Assembly (NCBI RefSeq): GCF_000964085.1
Contig: NZ_JZRB01000007.1
Coordinates: forward strand, 89,224-153,223
DNA length: 64,000 bases
Origin: Luteibacter yeojuensis
Lineage (GTDB): Bacteria; Pseudomonadota; Gammaproteobacteria; Xanthomonadales; Rhodanobacteraceae
Direction of reading: 5' to 3'
The notes under the pieces are model-generated. The model was given only the letters and a program-made list of their open reading frames with translations, was not told the DNA's origin and ran no database searches. A program made the translations under genes and the position numbers. Below are positions 17,411 through 25,317 of the stretch, in pieces. Every line of letters begins with the position of its first letter. Within the stretch, counting starts at the first letter, position 1.

Positions 17411-17420
17411 GGAACCCGCC

Positions 17421-17996
17421 ATGAAAACCCTCCTCCGCCAGGCGATCGTCCTGTTCCTCGGCCTCACCGTGCTCACCGGCATCGCCTACCCGCTGCTCGT
17501 TACCGGCATCGCACAGGCCGCCTTCCCGCATGCGGCCAGTGGCAGCCTCGTCGAAGCCAACGGCAAGGTCGTGGGCTCGTCGCTCATCGGCCAGGCCTTC
17601 ACCGAACCTCGTTACTTCTGGGGCCGCCCCTCGGCCACCACGCCCGCCGCGTACAACGCGGCGGCGTCCACCGGCTCGAACCAGGGTCCGACCAACCCCG
17701 CGCTCACCGATGCCGCGAAACAGCGCATCGCCGCGCTGCGCCAGGCCGACCCGGGCAACAGCGCGCCGGTGCCGGTCGACCTCGCCACCGCCTCGGCCAG
17801 CGGCCTCGACCCGGAGATCAGCCCCGCTGCTGCGGAGTACCAGGTGGGTCGGGTGGCCAAGGCGCGTGGTGTTGCGCCGGACAAGGTCCGTGAACTGGTC
17901 GCCGCGAATACGAAGGGGCGCCAGTTCGGCGTGTTGGGCGAGCCGCGGGTGAATGTGCTGGAACTCAACCTCGCGCTGGACCAGGCGGTCCGGTAA
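17421..17996 (+). CDS. kdpC: K+-transporting ATPase subunit C
   Basis: The 191-residue protein has an N-terminal membrane anchor ([28 protein letters not shown]) and a periplasmic domain with typical KdpC segments: [59 protein letters not shown] and [19 protein letters not shown]. KdpC couples or stabilises the KdpA-KdpB interaction. GAGGAA lies 7 bases upstream as the ribosome site. It is separated from kdpB by the small ORF and the porin gene but keeps the same strand and tight spacing, so it belongs to the same operon. Confidence 0.97.
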   Translation: MKTLLRQAIVLFLGLTVLTGIAYPLLVTGIAQAAFPHAASGSLVEANGKVVGSSLIGQAFTEPRYFWGRPSATTPAAYNAAASTGSNQGPTNPALTDAAKQRIAALRQADPGNSAPVPVDLATASASGLDPEISPAAAEYQVGRVAKARGVAPDKVRELVAANTKGRQFGVLGEPRVNVLELNLALDQAVR

Positions 17997-18009
17997 CACC
18001 GGCCCGCCC

Positions 18010-18087
18010 TGTAGGAGCTCACACCCGTGAGCGACAGCTTTTTGCGTAGTCGCGACGAGCTGTCGCCCACAGGTGTGGGCTCCTACA
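18010..18087. repeat. REP-like inverted repeat, type A, diverged
   Basis: The left arm begins TGTAGGAGCTCACACC (18010) and the right arm ends GTGTGGGCTCCTACA (18087). The left arm has GAGC/GCTC differences from the usual CCCAC/GTGGG, so pairing is imperfect. It separates kdpC from kdpD and may set the ratio of pump to sensor transcript. Confidence 0.85.
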
Positions 18088-18142
18088 CGAGCATGCGGTG
18101 CATCAGGCGCCGACCACCCCCACACCCTGTATCGTTCGCCCC

Positions 18143-20809
18143 ATGACCGACACCCGCGACGCTCGCGCCGACGCCCTGCTGAACACCGTGAACGGTGACG
18201 TGGGCCAGCGCCTGAAGATCTTCCTCGGCGCGGCGCCCGGCGTCGGCAAGACCTACGCCATGCTTTCGGCCGCGCGCGACCTGCGCCGGCAGGGCGTGGA
18301 CGTGGTCGTCGGCTTCGTGGAGACGCACGGCCGCGCGGAAACCTCGGCATTGCTGGAGGGCATCGAGGTGCTGCCGACGCGCACGGTCCCCTACGCCGGT
18401 CGCGACTTCCAGGAGTTCGACCTCGACGCGGCATTGGCCCGCAAGCCCGCGGTGCTGATCGTCGACGAGCTGCCGCATACCAACCTGCCCGGTGGCCGGC
18501 ACGCGCGCCGGTGGCAGGACATCGCCGACCTGCTCGACGCGGGCATCGAGGTCTACACCGCGCTCAACGTGCAGCACCTCGAAAGCCTCAACGACCAGGT
18601 GCGCCGGATCACCAACGTCGCCGTGCGCGAGACGGTGCCCGATGCCTTCCTTGACCGCGCCCGCGACATTGTCCTCATCGACCTGCCCCCGCGCGAGCTG
18701 ATCACACGGCTGAAGCAGGGCAAGGTCTATGTCCCTGAAACCGCGGCCGTCGCGCTCGATGCGTTTTTCTCGCCCACCAACCTTGCCGCGCTGCGCGAGC
18801 TGGCGGTGGAAACGGTGGCGCACCACGTCGACAGCGACCTGCGCGAGCACATGCTGGCCCGCGGCGGCGCCATGCCCGTGCGCCGCCGCACCATGGCAGC
18901 CATCGATGGCCATGCGCAGAGCGAGTACCTCGTGCGCATGACCCGCCGCATCGCAGAGCGCCGCGGTGGCCCGTGGAGCGTGCTGTTCGTCGACACCGGC
19001 CATGTCGACGGCGAACGCCGCGAGCGCGTGGACGCGGCCATGCGTCTCGCCCGCCGCCTGGGCGGCGAGCCCGTGATCCTGCGTGGCCATGCCATCGCCG
19101 ACGAGCTGCTGGCATGGGCCGACCGCGAAGGCGTGGGCCAGATCGTCGTCGGGCGCACGCGCGAACGGCCCATCGCGCGGCGCATGGGGTTTTCGCTGAC
19201 GCAGCAGCTGCTGCGCCGTGGCGCGCACCTGGAACTCACCATCGTCGCCACGCCCGCCGAACGCGCCCGCGCGCGGCGCAAGCTGCGTTCCGGCGTTGGC
19301 GCGGCTGGCGGTACGCGGCGCGATTACGCGTTTGCCACGGCGGCGACGGCCGTGGCGATGGGCCTGTCCTTCGTCGCCGACCGCTTCCTGTCGGTGGCCA
19401 ACCTCTCGCTCATCTTCCTCACCGCCGTGCTGGTGGTCGCGGTGCGCACGCGTATGGCCGTGGCGGTGTACACGGCCATCCTCTGCTTCTTCGGTTACAA
19501 CTTCTTCTTCGCACCCCCGCGCTACACGCTGGCCATCGCCAATGCGGATGACGTGCTGGCGGTGGTGCTGTTCCTCGTCGCCGCCCTGGTGTGCAGCCGC
19601 CTGGCCACGCGGCTGGCCGGGCAGGTGCAGTCGCTGCGCGCGGCACAGGTGCGTGGCCGCGCGCTCGTCACGCTCGGCCAGCAGCTCGCCACCAGTGCCG
19701 ACGCCGAAGGCATCCGCACCGCGGGCGCAAGGGCACTGGCCCGTGCGCTCGAGGCGGAAGTGGCGATGCTTGCGCGCAACGCAGGCGGCGAGCTGGCACT
19801 CGCCGTGTCGTCGCCCGATGCTTTCGCGCTGTCGACGCAGGATCGGGCCGCCGCCGACTGGTGCGACAAGCACGCCGAGCCGGCGGGCCGCTATACCGAT
19901 ACGCTGCATGGCGCATCGTGCTGGATGCTGCCGCTGGGTACGGAACACCACCGCGCGGGCGTGGTGGCATTGCGTTTCCCGCTCGGCGCGCGCGAGCCCG
20001 ACGCCGACCGCCGCGGCCTGGCGCAGGCCATGGCCGAGGACATCGCCCAGGCGCTCGAACGCGCCCGCCTCGCGGTGGAACTGGAAAGCGCCCGGGTGCA
20101 GGGCGAGACCGAACGCCTGCGTAGCGCCCTGCTCTCGTCGGTCTCGCACGACCTGCGCTCGCCGCTGGCCTCCATGATCGGCTCCGCCGGCACGCTGCTC
20201 AGCTACGACGCCCAGTTGCCAAACGACGAGCGCCACGCGCTCCTGCAGGCCATCCTCGGCGAAGGCCAGCGCCTGGATCGCTATATCCAGAACCTGCTGG
20301 ACATGACGCGGCTTGGGCACGGCACCCTGCAGCTCCACCGTGACTGGGTCGATGCCGGCGAGATCGTCGCGGCCGCCGTGGCCCGGTTGCGCAAGCTGAT
20401 GCCCGATACGCATGTCGACGTGCACCTGCCGCGCGACACCGTGCTGCTTCACGTGCACCCTGCGCTGATCGAGCAGGCGCTGTTCAACATCCTGGAAAAC
20501 GCGGCCAGCTTCTCGCCGGCGGGCGAGCCGGTGCGCGTGCTGGTGCGCACCGAGGCCGGGCGGCTGCTGTTCGATGTCAGCGACCGCGGCCCGGGCATCC
20601 CCGAGGAGGAGCGGGCGCGCATCTTCGACATGTTCTACTCGGTATCGCGGGGTGACCGCGGCAAGCAGGGCACCGGTCTGGGCCTGGCCATCTGCCGCGG
20701 CATGGTTGGCGCGCACGGCGGCACGGTGGAGGCCTTGCCCCACGCCGGCCAAGGCACCACCATCCGGGTCTCGCTGCCCTTGCCGCCGCCGCCCGACGAA
20801 CCCGCATGA
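18143..20809 (+). CDS. kdpD: K+-sensing histidine kinase KdpD
   Basis: KdpD phosphorylates or dephosphorylates KdpE in response to K+ and ionic stress. The 888-residue protein has the full KdpD layout: the N-terminal KdpD domain (about 18-225) with Walker A GAAPGVGKTYAML and VVVGFVETHGR; a USP-like domain (about 235-360); four membrane helices (DUF4118, about 385-485); a GAF-like region; HisKA with SVSHDLRSPLASMIG (His near 669); and HATPase with ALFNILENAASFSP, DRGPGIPEEE and GTGLGLAICRG. The ATG at 18143 gives the family-typical start. An upstream GTG at 18098 is less likely. Its stop overlaps kdpE by 4 bases. Confidence 0.97.
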   Translation: MTDTRDARADALLNTVNGDVGQRLKIFLGAAPGVGKTYAMLSAARDLRRQGVDVVVGFVETHGRAETSALLEGIEVLPTRTVPYAGRDFQEFDLDAALARKPAVLIVDELPHTNLPGGRHARRWQDIADLLDAGIEVYTALNVQHLESLNDQVRRITNVAVRETVPDAFLDRARDIVLIDLPPRELITRLKQGKVYVPETAAVALDAFFSPTNLAALRELAVETVAHHVDSDLREHMLARGGAMPVRRRTMAAIDGHAQSEYLVRMTRRIAERRGGPWSVLFVDTGHVDGERRERVDAAMRLARRLGGEPVILRGHAIADELLAWADREGVGQIVVGRTRERPIARRMGFSLTQQLLRRGAHLELTIVATPAERARARRKLRSGVGAAGGTRRDYAFATAATAVAMGLSFVADRFLSVANLSLIFLTAVLVVAVRTRMAVAVYTAILCFFGYNFFFAPPRYTLAIANADDVLAVVLFLVAALVCSRLATRLAGQVQSLRAAQVRGRALVTLGQQLATSADAEGIRTAGARALARALEAEVAMLARNAGGELALAVSSPDAFALSTQDRAAADWCDKHAEPAGRYTDTLHGASCWMLPLGTEHHRAGVVALRFPLGAREPDADRRGLAQAMAEDIAQALERARLAVELESARVQGETERLRSALLSSVSHDLRSPLASMIGSAGTLLSYDAQLPNDERHALLQAILGEGQRLDRYIQNLLDMTRLGHGTLQLHRDWVDAGEIVAAAVARLRKLMPDTHVDVHLPRDTVLLHVHPALIEQALFNILENAASFSPAGEPVRVLVRTEAGRLLFDVSDRGPGIPEEERARIFDMFYSVSRGDRGKQGTGLGLAICRGMVGAHGGTVEALPHAGQGTTIRVSLPLPPPPDEPA

Positions 20810-21504
20810 ATCCCGCCGCCCCGCGTGTCCTCGTAGTCGATGACGAAGCGCAGATCCGCCGCTTCCTCGATATCGGCCTGCGCGCGGAGGGCTACCAGGT
20901 GGTGCTGGCCGCGAACGGTGCGGAAGGCCTCGGCCTGGCCGCCACGCAGAGCCCTGACATCGTGGTACTCGACATCGGCCTGCCCGACATGGAGGGACAC
21001 GACGTGCTGCGCGAGCTGCGTACCTGGAGCCAGGTACCGGTCATCATGCTCTCGGTGCGCGATGCGGAAACCGAGAAGGTGAAGGCGCTCGACAACGGCG
21101 CCAACGATTACGTCACCAAACCCTTCGGCATCCAGGAGCTGATGGCGCGCCTGCGCGTCTTGCTGCGGCAGAGCGCCAAGGCCGGCCAGCCGGAAGCGCC
21201 GGTGCGTTATGACGACGGCGCGCTGGTCGTCGACCTGGCCCGTCGCGAAGTCTTCTTGCACGGCCAGCCCGTGGCGCTCACGCGCAAGGAGTTCGCCGTG
21301 CTGGGCATGCTCATCCGCCACCCCGGCCGCGTCGTGAGCCAGCAGCAGATCCTGCGCGATATCTGGGGGCCCACCCACGTGCAGGACACCCACTACCTGC
21401 GCATCGTGATGGGCAAGCTGCGCCAGAAGCTCGGCGACGACGCCACCACGCCCCGCTGGCTAAAGACCGAACCCGGCGTCGGCTACCGCTTCCCGGCTGC
21501 GTAG
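20806..21504 (+). CDS. kdpE: Response regulator KdpE, OmpR family
   Basis: The 232-residue protein has a receiver domain (about 7-118) with the acidic pair VVDDE, phosphoacceptor Asp56 in VVLDIGLPD and the switch Lys in DYVTKPF. A winged-helix DNA-binding domain follows (about 130-230), with LTRKEFAVLGMLIRHPGRVVS and the terminal RWLKTEPGVGYRF. It activates kdp structural genes when phosphorylated by KdpD. The ATGA overlap with kdpD implies coupled translation. A type A repeat follows directly, the only terminator-like structure. Confidence 0.97.
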   Translation: MNPAAPRVLVVDDEAQIRRFLDIGLRAEGYQVVLAANGAEGLGLAATQSPDIVVLDIGLPDMEGHDVLRELRTWSQVPVIMLSVRDAETEKVKALDNGANDYVTKPFGIQELMARLRVLLRQSAKAGQPEAPVRYDDGALVVDLARREVFLHGQPVALTRKEFAVLGMLIRHPGRVVSQQQILRDIWGPTHVQDTHYLRIVMGKLRQKLGDDATTPRWLKTEPGVGYRFPAA

Positions 21505-21512
21505 GCGTTCCC

Positions 21513-21582
21513 TGTAGGAGCGCACACCTGTGCGCGATGGGTGTTCGCGAAAAGCTGTCGCGCACAGGTGTGCGCTCCTACA
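21513..21582. repeat. REP-like inverted repeat, type A variant
   Basis: Arms begin TGTAGGAGCGCACACC (21513) and end GGTGTGCGCTCCTACA (21582). Compensating changes (GCGCAC for CCCAC, paired by GTGCGC) preserve base pairing, which indicates selection for the hairpin or copying of a variant. It lies directly after kdpE. Confidence 0.9.
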
Positions 21583-21714
21583 AGGGGGTGGGGGCCTGTG
21601 AACCGTGCGGCACATCACACGTCGCTCGATTGCCCCGATTTCTCAGAATAGTCTGATTCCCTTCGCCCCCTCGCGCCCGCAGGCTCGTCGGCCCCTGTAC
21701 CCCATGGAGCCACC

Positions 21715-22041
21715 ATGCGCCTGCTTCCGATCGCCCTGCTCTGCCTCGTCGCCACGCCCGCGTGCGCCACCATCACCTGCAACGCCGAGCGCTATGTGTT
21801 CGGCAACCACCACTTTCCCTCGCACGACGAGGCCATGGCGCAATGCCTGAAAGAGGAAGCCTCGATGACCCACGCGGAGACGGGCGCCTATGAACACGGC
21901 ACCGGCTGCCACGACGTGGGCGCGGTGGGTGAGCACGATGGCTGGCGCTACGGGCGCGTGGCGACGGCGGTCATAGCGCGCGAAAGCGGCGAGACCTACA
22001 CCTTCGAGGGCTTGTGGATGTGCAAGCCGGTGGCCGACTAA
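21715..22041 (+). CDS. Small secreted cysteine-containing protein, unknown
   Basis: The 108-residue product starts with a signal peptide (MRLLPIALLCLVATPACA), leaving a mature protein of about 90 residues beginning TITCNAERYVFG. Mature cysteines appear in TCNAER, AQCLKEE, GTGCHDVG and WMCKPVAD, enough for two disulfides in the periplasm. I recognise no domain. The segment ETYTFEGLWMCKPV resembles a compact beta sheet end. The gene stands alone, flanked by repeats on both sides, and is convergent with the AraC regulator gene. Confidence 0.7.
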   Translation: MRLLPIALLCLVATPACATITCNAERYVFGNHHFPSHDEAMAQCLKEEASMTHAETGAYEHGTGCHDVGAVGEHDGWRYGRVATAVIARESGETYTFEGLWMCKPVAD

Positions 22042-22048
22042 CGCTCGG

Positions 22049-22094
22049 TGTGGGAGCGCGCTTGCGCGCGATCGCGCGCAAGCGCGCTCCCACA
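22049..22094. repeat. 46-bp perfect palindrome, type B REP-like, no loop
   Basis: The sequence from TGTGGGAGCGCGC (22049) to GCGCGCTCCCACA (22094) is identical to its own reverse complement, with the centre at CGCGATCGCG. The same 46 bases recur at 54728-54773. It lies between convergent genes and would form a cruciform or very stable RNA hairpin. Confidence 0.93.
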
Positions 22095-22097
22095 TAT

Positions 22098-22889
22098 TCA
22101 AGCGGCGGCCGCCTGGCGGGAGAGGTAACGCCCGGGCGTATCGCCGAAGGCCTTGCGGAACATCGCCACGAACGCGCTGGGCGTGGCGTAGCCCAGCGAA
22201 TCGGCGATCGTGGCCACGGTCTCGCCTTCGGCCAGCCGCTCCAGCGCGCGGGTGAGCCGCGCGTGCTGCCGCCACTGCGCCACGCTGCACTGGGTCTCCT
22301 CGCGGAATAGCCGCGTCAGCGTGCGCACCGACAGCCCGGCCCAGCTGGCCCATTCGTCGATGCCGCGGGTGTCCTCGGGGTGCTCGAACATCGCCATGGC
22401 CACGCGGCGCAGGCGGCGGTCGGTGGGCATGGGCAGGTGCATCGGCTCCACCGGCGCGTGGCGGATCTCGTCCAGCAGCACGGCGAGCAGCCGCTCGCGC
22501 TCGGGCGTCATCGGCGCGTCGGGAGCCCAGGTGGCCGCGCGCTTCACCACGGCGCGGAACACGTCGTCCACGCCCACAACGCAGGCGTGCTCGGGCAGGC
22601 CGCGGGCGGCATCCGGCGAAACGAACACGCCCCAGGCGCGGCTGGGCCCCGAGATGCTCACCGTGTGAAGCATTCCCGGCGGCATCCAGCCGGCCCGGTG
22701 CGGCGGCAGCAGGTAAGTGCCTTCATCCGTCCGGGTAACGATAAGGCCCTGTTCTACGTAGAAAAACTGGCCGCGCACGTGCTTGTGCCAGTCGATTTCC
22801 AGCTGGGAGGTTTCGCGCTCGGCGGCGTACGCCAGCAGGGGCGGGCCGTCGGCGCTGTCGAACAGCTCATGGAACTGGGATTTATCCAT
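22098..22889 (-). CDS. AraC-family transcriptional regulator with cupin sensor
   Basis: The 263-residue protein has an N-terminal cupin-like sensor (about 10-110, with DWHKHVRGQFFYVEQG and PPHRAGWMPPGMLHTV) and a C-terminal AraC DNA-binding domain (about 160-258). The latter has two helix-turn-helix units: IDEWASWAGLSVRTLTRLFREET and VATIADSLGYATPSAFVAMFRKAFGDTPGRYL. Its organisation fits NimR-like regulators, which usually control an adjacent efflux or metabolic gene. No divergent transporter is adjacent: the gene opposite encodes an 80-residue unknown protein and is followed by the MarR-efflux operon. The effector is unknown. Confidence 0.92.
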   Translation of the reverse strand: MDKSQFHELFDSADGPPLLAYAAERETSQLEIDWHKHVRGQFFYVEQGLIVTRTDEGTYLLPPHRAGWMPPGMLHTVSISGPSRAWGVFVSPDAARGLPEHACVVGVDDVFRAVVKRAATWAPDAPMTPERERLLAVLLDEIRHAPVEPMHLPMPTDRRLRRVAMAMFEHPEDTRGIDEWASWAGLSVRTLTRLFREETQCSVAQWRQHARLTRALERLAEGETVATIADSLGYATPSAFVAMFRKAFGDTPGRYLSRQAAAA

Positions 22890-22890
22890 T

Positions 22891-22926
22891 TTGGCCTGAT
22901 CTCGACATTATTTGGCCCGATGACGA
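22891..22926. promoter_or_regulatory. Direct repeat operator candidate between AraC gene and neighbour
   Basis: TTGGCCTGATCTCGA (22891-22905) and TTGGCCCGATGACGA (22912-22926) are direct repeats 21 bases apart, two helical turns, lying 2-37 bases from the AraC regulator start. A partial inverted copy (ATCAGGCCGAT) follows at 22929. Direct repeats at this spacing are typical of AraC-family sites, so autoregulation is likely. Confidence 0.55.
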
Positions 22927-23034
22927 TATCAGGCCGATAGGGGACATGTATAACATTTGCATCCCCAAGTAACTGTTCCGTGCGTGGCATCCGCCGACAG
23001 CCAGCGCAGGCGAACACCGAGCCCGGAGGTCCCC

Positions 23035-23277
23035 ATGATCCGCCTCGTCACCCACGATTACACCGACCTGCAGGACGACACCAGCGCCGGCGAGGCCCTG
23101 GTCACGTTCGTGGCCTGCGCCCATGCCATGCTTGATTCCACCACGCCAGAGGAGCAGCGGCGCCGCCTGGAGCCCCGCCTGCTGGCCCAGCTGCCCACCC
23201 TGCGGGCCCTCGGCGTGTTCGAACTGTTCGACGTCCGTAACCCCGCCCTGGCCGCCCTGTTGGCCGACGAGGAGTAA
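23035..23277 (+). CDS. Small hypothetical protein, 80 residues
   Basis: The start at 23035 is fixed by an excellent ribosome binding site (GGAGGT, 4 bases before CCCCATG). The product is soluble and acidic, with no signal peptide. It contains a helix-rich C-terminal half (PEEQRRRLEPRLLAQLPTLRALGVFELF) and ends LAALLADEE. I recognise no family. It is divergent from the AraC regulator gene and shares its candidate operator region, so it may be that regulator's target. It is separated from the MarR gene by about 75 bases containing that gene's own promoter. Confidence 0.65.
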   Translation: MIRLVTHDYTDLQDDTSAGEALVTFVACAHAMLDSTTPEEQRRRLEPRLLAQLPTLRALGVFELFDVRNPALAALLADEE

Positions 23278-23319
23278 ACGCTCCATAACTTGAAAATATC
23301 TGACGCAAGCATATTTGCC

Positions 23320-23347
23320 TTGACAACTATCTGGTTGGCAATAGAAT
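23320..23347 (+). promoter_or_regulatory. Promoter with overlapping MarR-type operator
   Basis: TTGACA (23320-23325) and TAGAAT (23342-23347) are separated by 16 bases. Between them an imperfect palindrome, TGACAAC-TATCTG-GTTGGCA (23321-23340, 6 of 7 pairs), covers the -35 and spacer. This is where an autorepressing MarR protein would bind. The -10 lies so near the ATG at 23355 that the transcript would be almost leaderless. Confidence 0.6.
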
Positions 23348-23354
23348 GCGCGTC

Positions 23355-23813
23355 ATGAATACGAACCTCTGCGCTTCACCGGACGGCCGCGACAGCCTCG
23401 GTGCCCTCATCGGCATGGTCCGCGGTGAAATCGTGCGGGCCATCGAGGCCGACCTCGCCGCGCAGGGTGCGGACCTGAAATTCACCCAGTTCCACGTGCT
23501 GAAGCGCCTGGCGAACATCGGCCCCATGACGGCCACCGAACTCGCCCGCGCCGTGGACCTGGACGGCGGCGCCATGACGCGCCAGCTCGACCAGCTGGAA
23601 GCCAAGGGGTACCTGCGCCGCACGCCGCACGAGCAGGACCGCCGCGCCCTGCGCATCGAGCTGACCGAAGCCGGCGTGGCGTTGTGGCGCCACCTGCATG
23701 AAAGCAACGTGGCCACGCTCGAGCGGGCGCAGAAGGACCTCTCTGGCGACGAGCGCACGAAGCTGCTGGATTACCTGCAACGCGTGCTGTGCGCGTTGCG
23801 CGAAAAAAACTGA
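23355..23813 (+). CDS. MarR-family transcriptional regulator of the efflux operon
   Basis: The 152-residue protein (counted from the ATG at 23355; an earlier in-frame ATG at 23346 overlaps the predicted -10 box) has the MarR winged-helix fold. A dimerising N-terminal helix is followed by FTQFHVLKRLANIGPMTATELARAVDLDGGAMTRQLDQLEAKGYLRR and the wing HEQDRRALRIELTEAG. It precedes three efflux genes by 24 bases and is probably their drug-responsive repressor, as EmrR/MprA is for emrAB. A palindrome over its promoter supports autoregulation. Confidence 0.92.
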   Translation: MNTNLCASPDGRDSLGALIGMVRGEIVRAIEADLAAQGADLKFTQFHVLKRLANIGPMTATELARAVDLDGGAMTRQLDQLEAKGYLRRTPHEQDRRALRIELTEAGVALWRHLHESNVATLERAQKDLSGDERTKLLDYLQRVLCALREKN

Positions 23814-23837
23814 CTCTAGATACCTGAGGCAAAACGC

Positions 23838-25289
23838 ATGCGTCTGCACACTCTCGTGGCGGCCATCGGTGCCGCCTTCGTCCTTTCCGGCTGTGTCACC
23901 AGCCGCGGACTGGAACCGCAGGGCCACCTGACCGACCCGGCCACCCTCCATGCCGAGAAGAGCCTCGCCAAGGGCGAGGGCGCCACCTCGGCGTGGCCGG
24001 CGGCCGATTGGTGGACGGGCCTGGGTGACGCCCGCCTGTCCGCGCTCATCGACGAAGCCCTGAAGGACAACCCGAACCTCGCCGTCGCCGACGCCCGCGT
24101 GCGCCAGGCGCAGGCCAAGGCCGGCACGGCCGACGCCAACCGCGCGCCCACGTTCAACGTGGGTGGCGGCGTGGCCGGCGCGCACCTGCCCGAAGGCCTG
24201 GTGGGCCCCGAGCTCGGCAAGTTCAGCTGGACGAAGTACGGCTACGGCAACTTCAATTACGACCTCGACCTGTGGGGCGGCAAGCGCGACGCGTTCGAGG
24301 CCGCCGTCGGCTCGCAGCGCGCCGCCGAGGTGGACGCCCGCGCCGCGCGCATCGAGATCAGCACCAACGTGGCCCGCGGCTACGTGCAGCTGGGCTACGC
24401 GTTCGACCAGATGGACGTGGCCAAGGCCGAACTCGACCGCAGCCGCGCGTCGCGCGACCTGACCAAGCAGCGCGTGGCGGCCGGCGTCGATAACCAGATG
24501 CAGGTGAAGCAGGCCGAAAGCGAAGTGGCGTCGGCCGAGCGCGAGATGGCGGTGGCGCAGCGTGCCATCGACAGCGCGCGCACCCAGCTCGCGGTGCTGC
24601 TCGGCAAGGGCCCGGACCGTGGCCTCGAGATCGAGCGCCCGACCACGCTGGCGCCCTCGGCCGTGGCCGTGCCCGCCAACGTGCCGGCCGACCTGCTCGG
24701 CCACCGCGCCGACCTGGTGGCCGCGCGCTGGCGCGTCGAGGCCGCGTCGAAGGATATCGACTCGGCCAAGAAGGAGTTCCTGCCCAACGTCACGCTCGGC
24801 ATCCTCGCCGCGCAGGTGGCCGGTGGCTCGGATAACCTGTTCTCGTCCGCCGCCCGCTTCTGGCAGGTGCTGCCGGCCTTCAGCCTGCCCATCTTCGATG
24901 GCGGCCGCCGTCGCGCGAACCTTGCCGGCAAGGATGCGGAATACGACCTCGCCGTGGCGCAGTACAACCAGACCCTGGTGGGCGCGCTGAACGAAGTGGC
25001 CGACGACCTGGCCGGCCTCGATGCGCTGAACGCGCAGCTGCAGGCCCAGCAGCGCGCGCACGATGCCGCGCAGCAGGCGTATGACCTTTCACAGCAGCGC
25101 TACAAGGCCGGCGTGGGCAGCTACCTCGATTCGCTGGTGGTGCGCCAGCAACTGCTCGAGGCCGAACAGCGGCTTGTCTCGCTGCGCGCCGAGCAGGTCG
25201 ACACCAGCGTGCAGCTCATCCAGGCGCTCGGCGGCGGTTTCCGCCCCGAAGCCGGCGACCAGCCCGTCGCCGCCGCCGACACCCATTAA
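23838..25289 (+). CDS. Outer-membrane efflux lipoprotein, NodT/OprM family
   Basis: The 483-residue protein begins with a lipoprotein signal (MRLHTLVAAIGAAFVLSGC; the Cys would be lipidated) and then contains the duplicated coiled-coil and barrel repeats of outer-membrane factors. Recognisable points are WWTGLGDARLSALIDEALKDNPNLAVADARVRQAQA near the mature start and the parallel second half LGHRADLVAARWRVEAASKDIDSAKKEFLPNV. It forms the trimeric exit duct for the EmrA/EmrB-type pump encoded immediately downstream (28-base gap). A dedicated outer-membrane factor in an emr operon is usual in high-GC proteobacteria, unlike E. coli, which uses TolC. Confidence 0.93.
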   Translation: MRLHTLVAAIGAAFVLSGCVTSRGLEPQGHLTDPATLHAEKSLAKGEGATSAWPAADWWTGLGDARLSALIDEALKDNPNLAVADARVRQAQAKAGTADANRAPTFNVGGGVAGAHLPEGLVGPELGKFSWTKYGYGNFNYDLDLWGGKRDAFEAAVGSQRAAEVDARAARIEISTNVARGYVQLGYAFDQMDVAKAELDRSRASRDLTKQRVAAGVDNQMQVKQAESEVASAEREMAVAQRAIDSARTQLAVLLGKGPDRGLEIERPTTLAPSAVAVPANVPADLLGHRADLVAARWRVEAASKDIDSAKKEFLPNVTLGILAAQVAGGSDNLFSSAARFWQVLPAFSLPIFDGGRRRANLAGKDAEYDLAVAQYNQTLVGALNEVADDLAGLDALNAQLQAQQRAHDAAQQAYDLSQQRYKAGVGSYLDSLVVRQQLLEAEQRLVSLRAEQVDTSVQLIQALGGGFRPEAGDQPVAAADTH

Positions 25290-25317
25290 GAACACACACA
25301 CTTCAAGGCACTGACCG

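Noticed and set aside
18083..20752. Long open frame on the minus strand opposite kdpD
   Set aside because: It is a GC-driven shadow of kdpD, rich in Arg, His, Gly and Ala with no domain. kdpD on the other strand is unambiguous.
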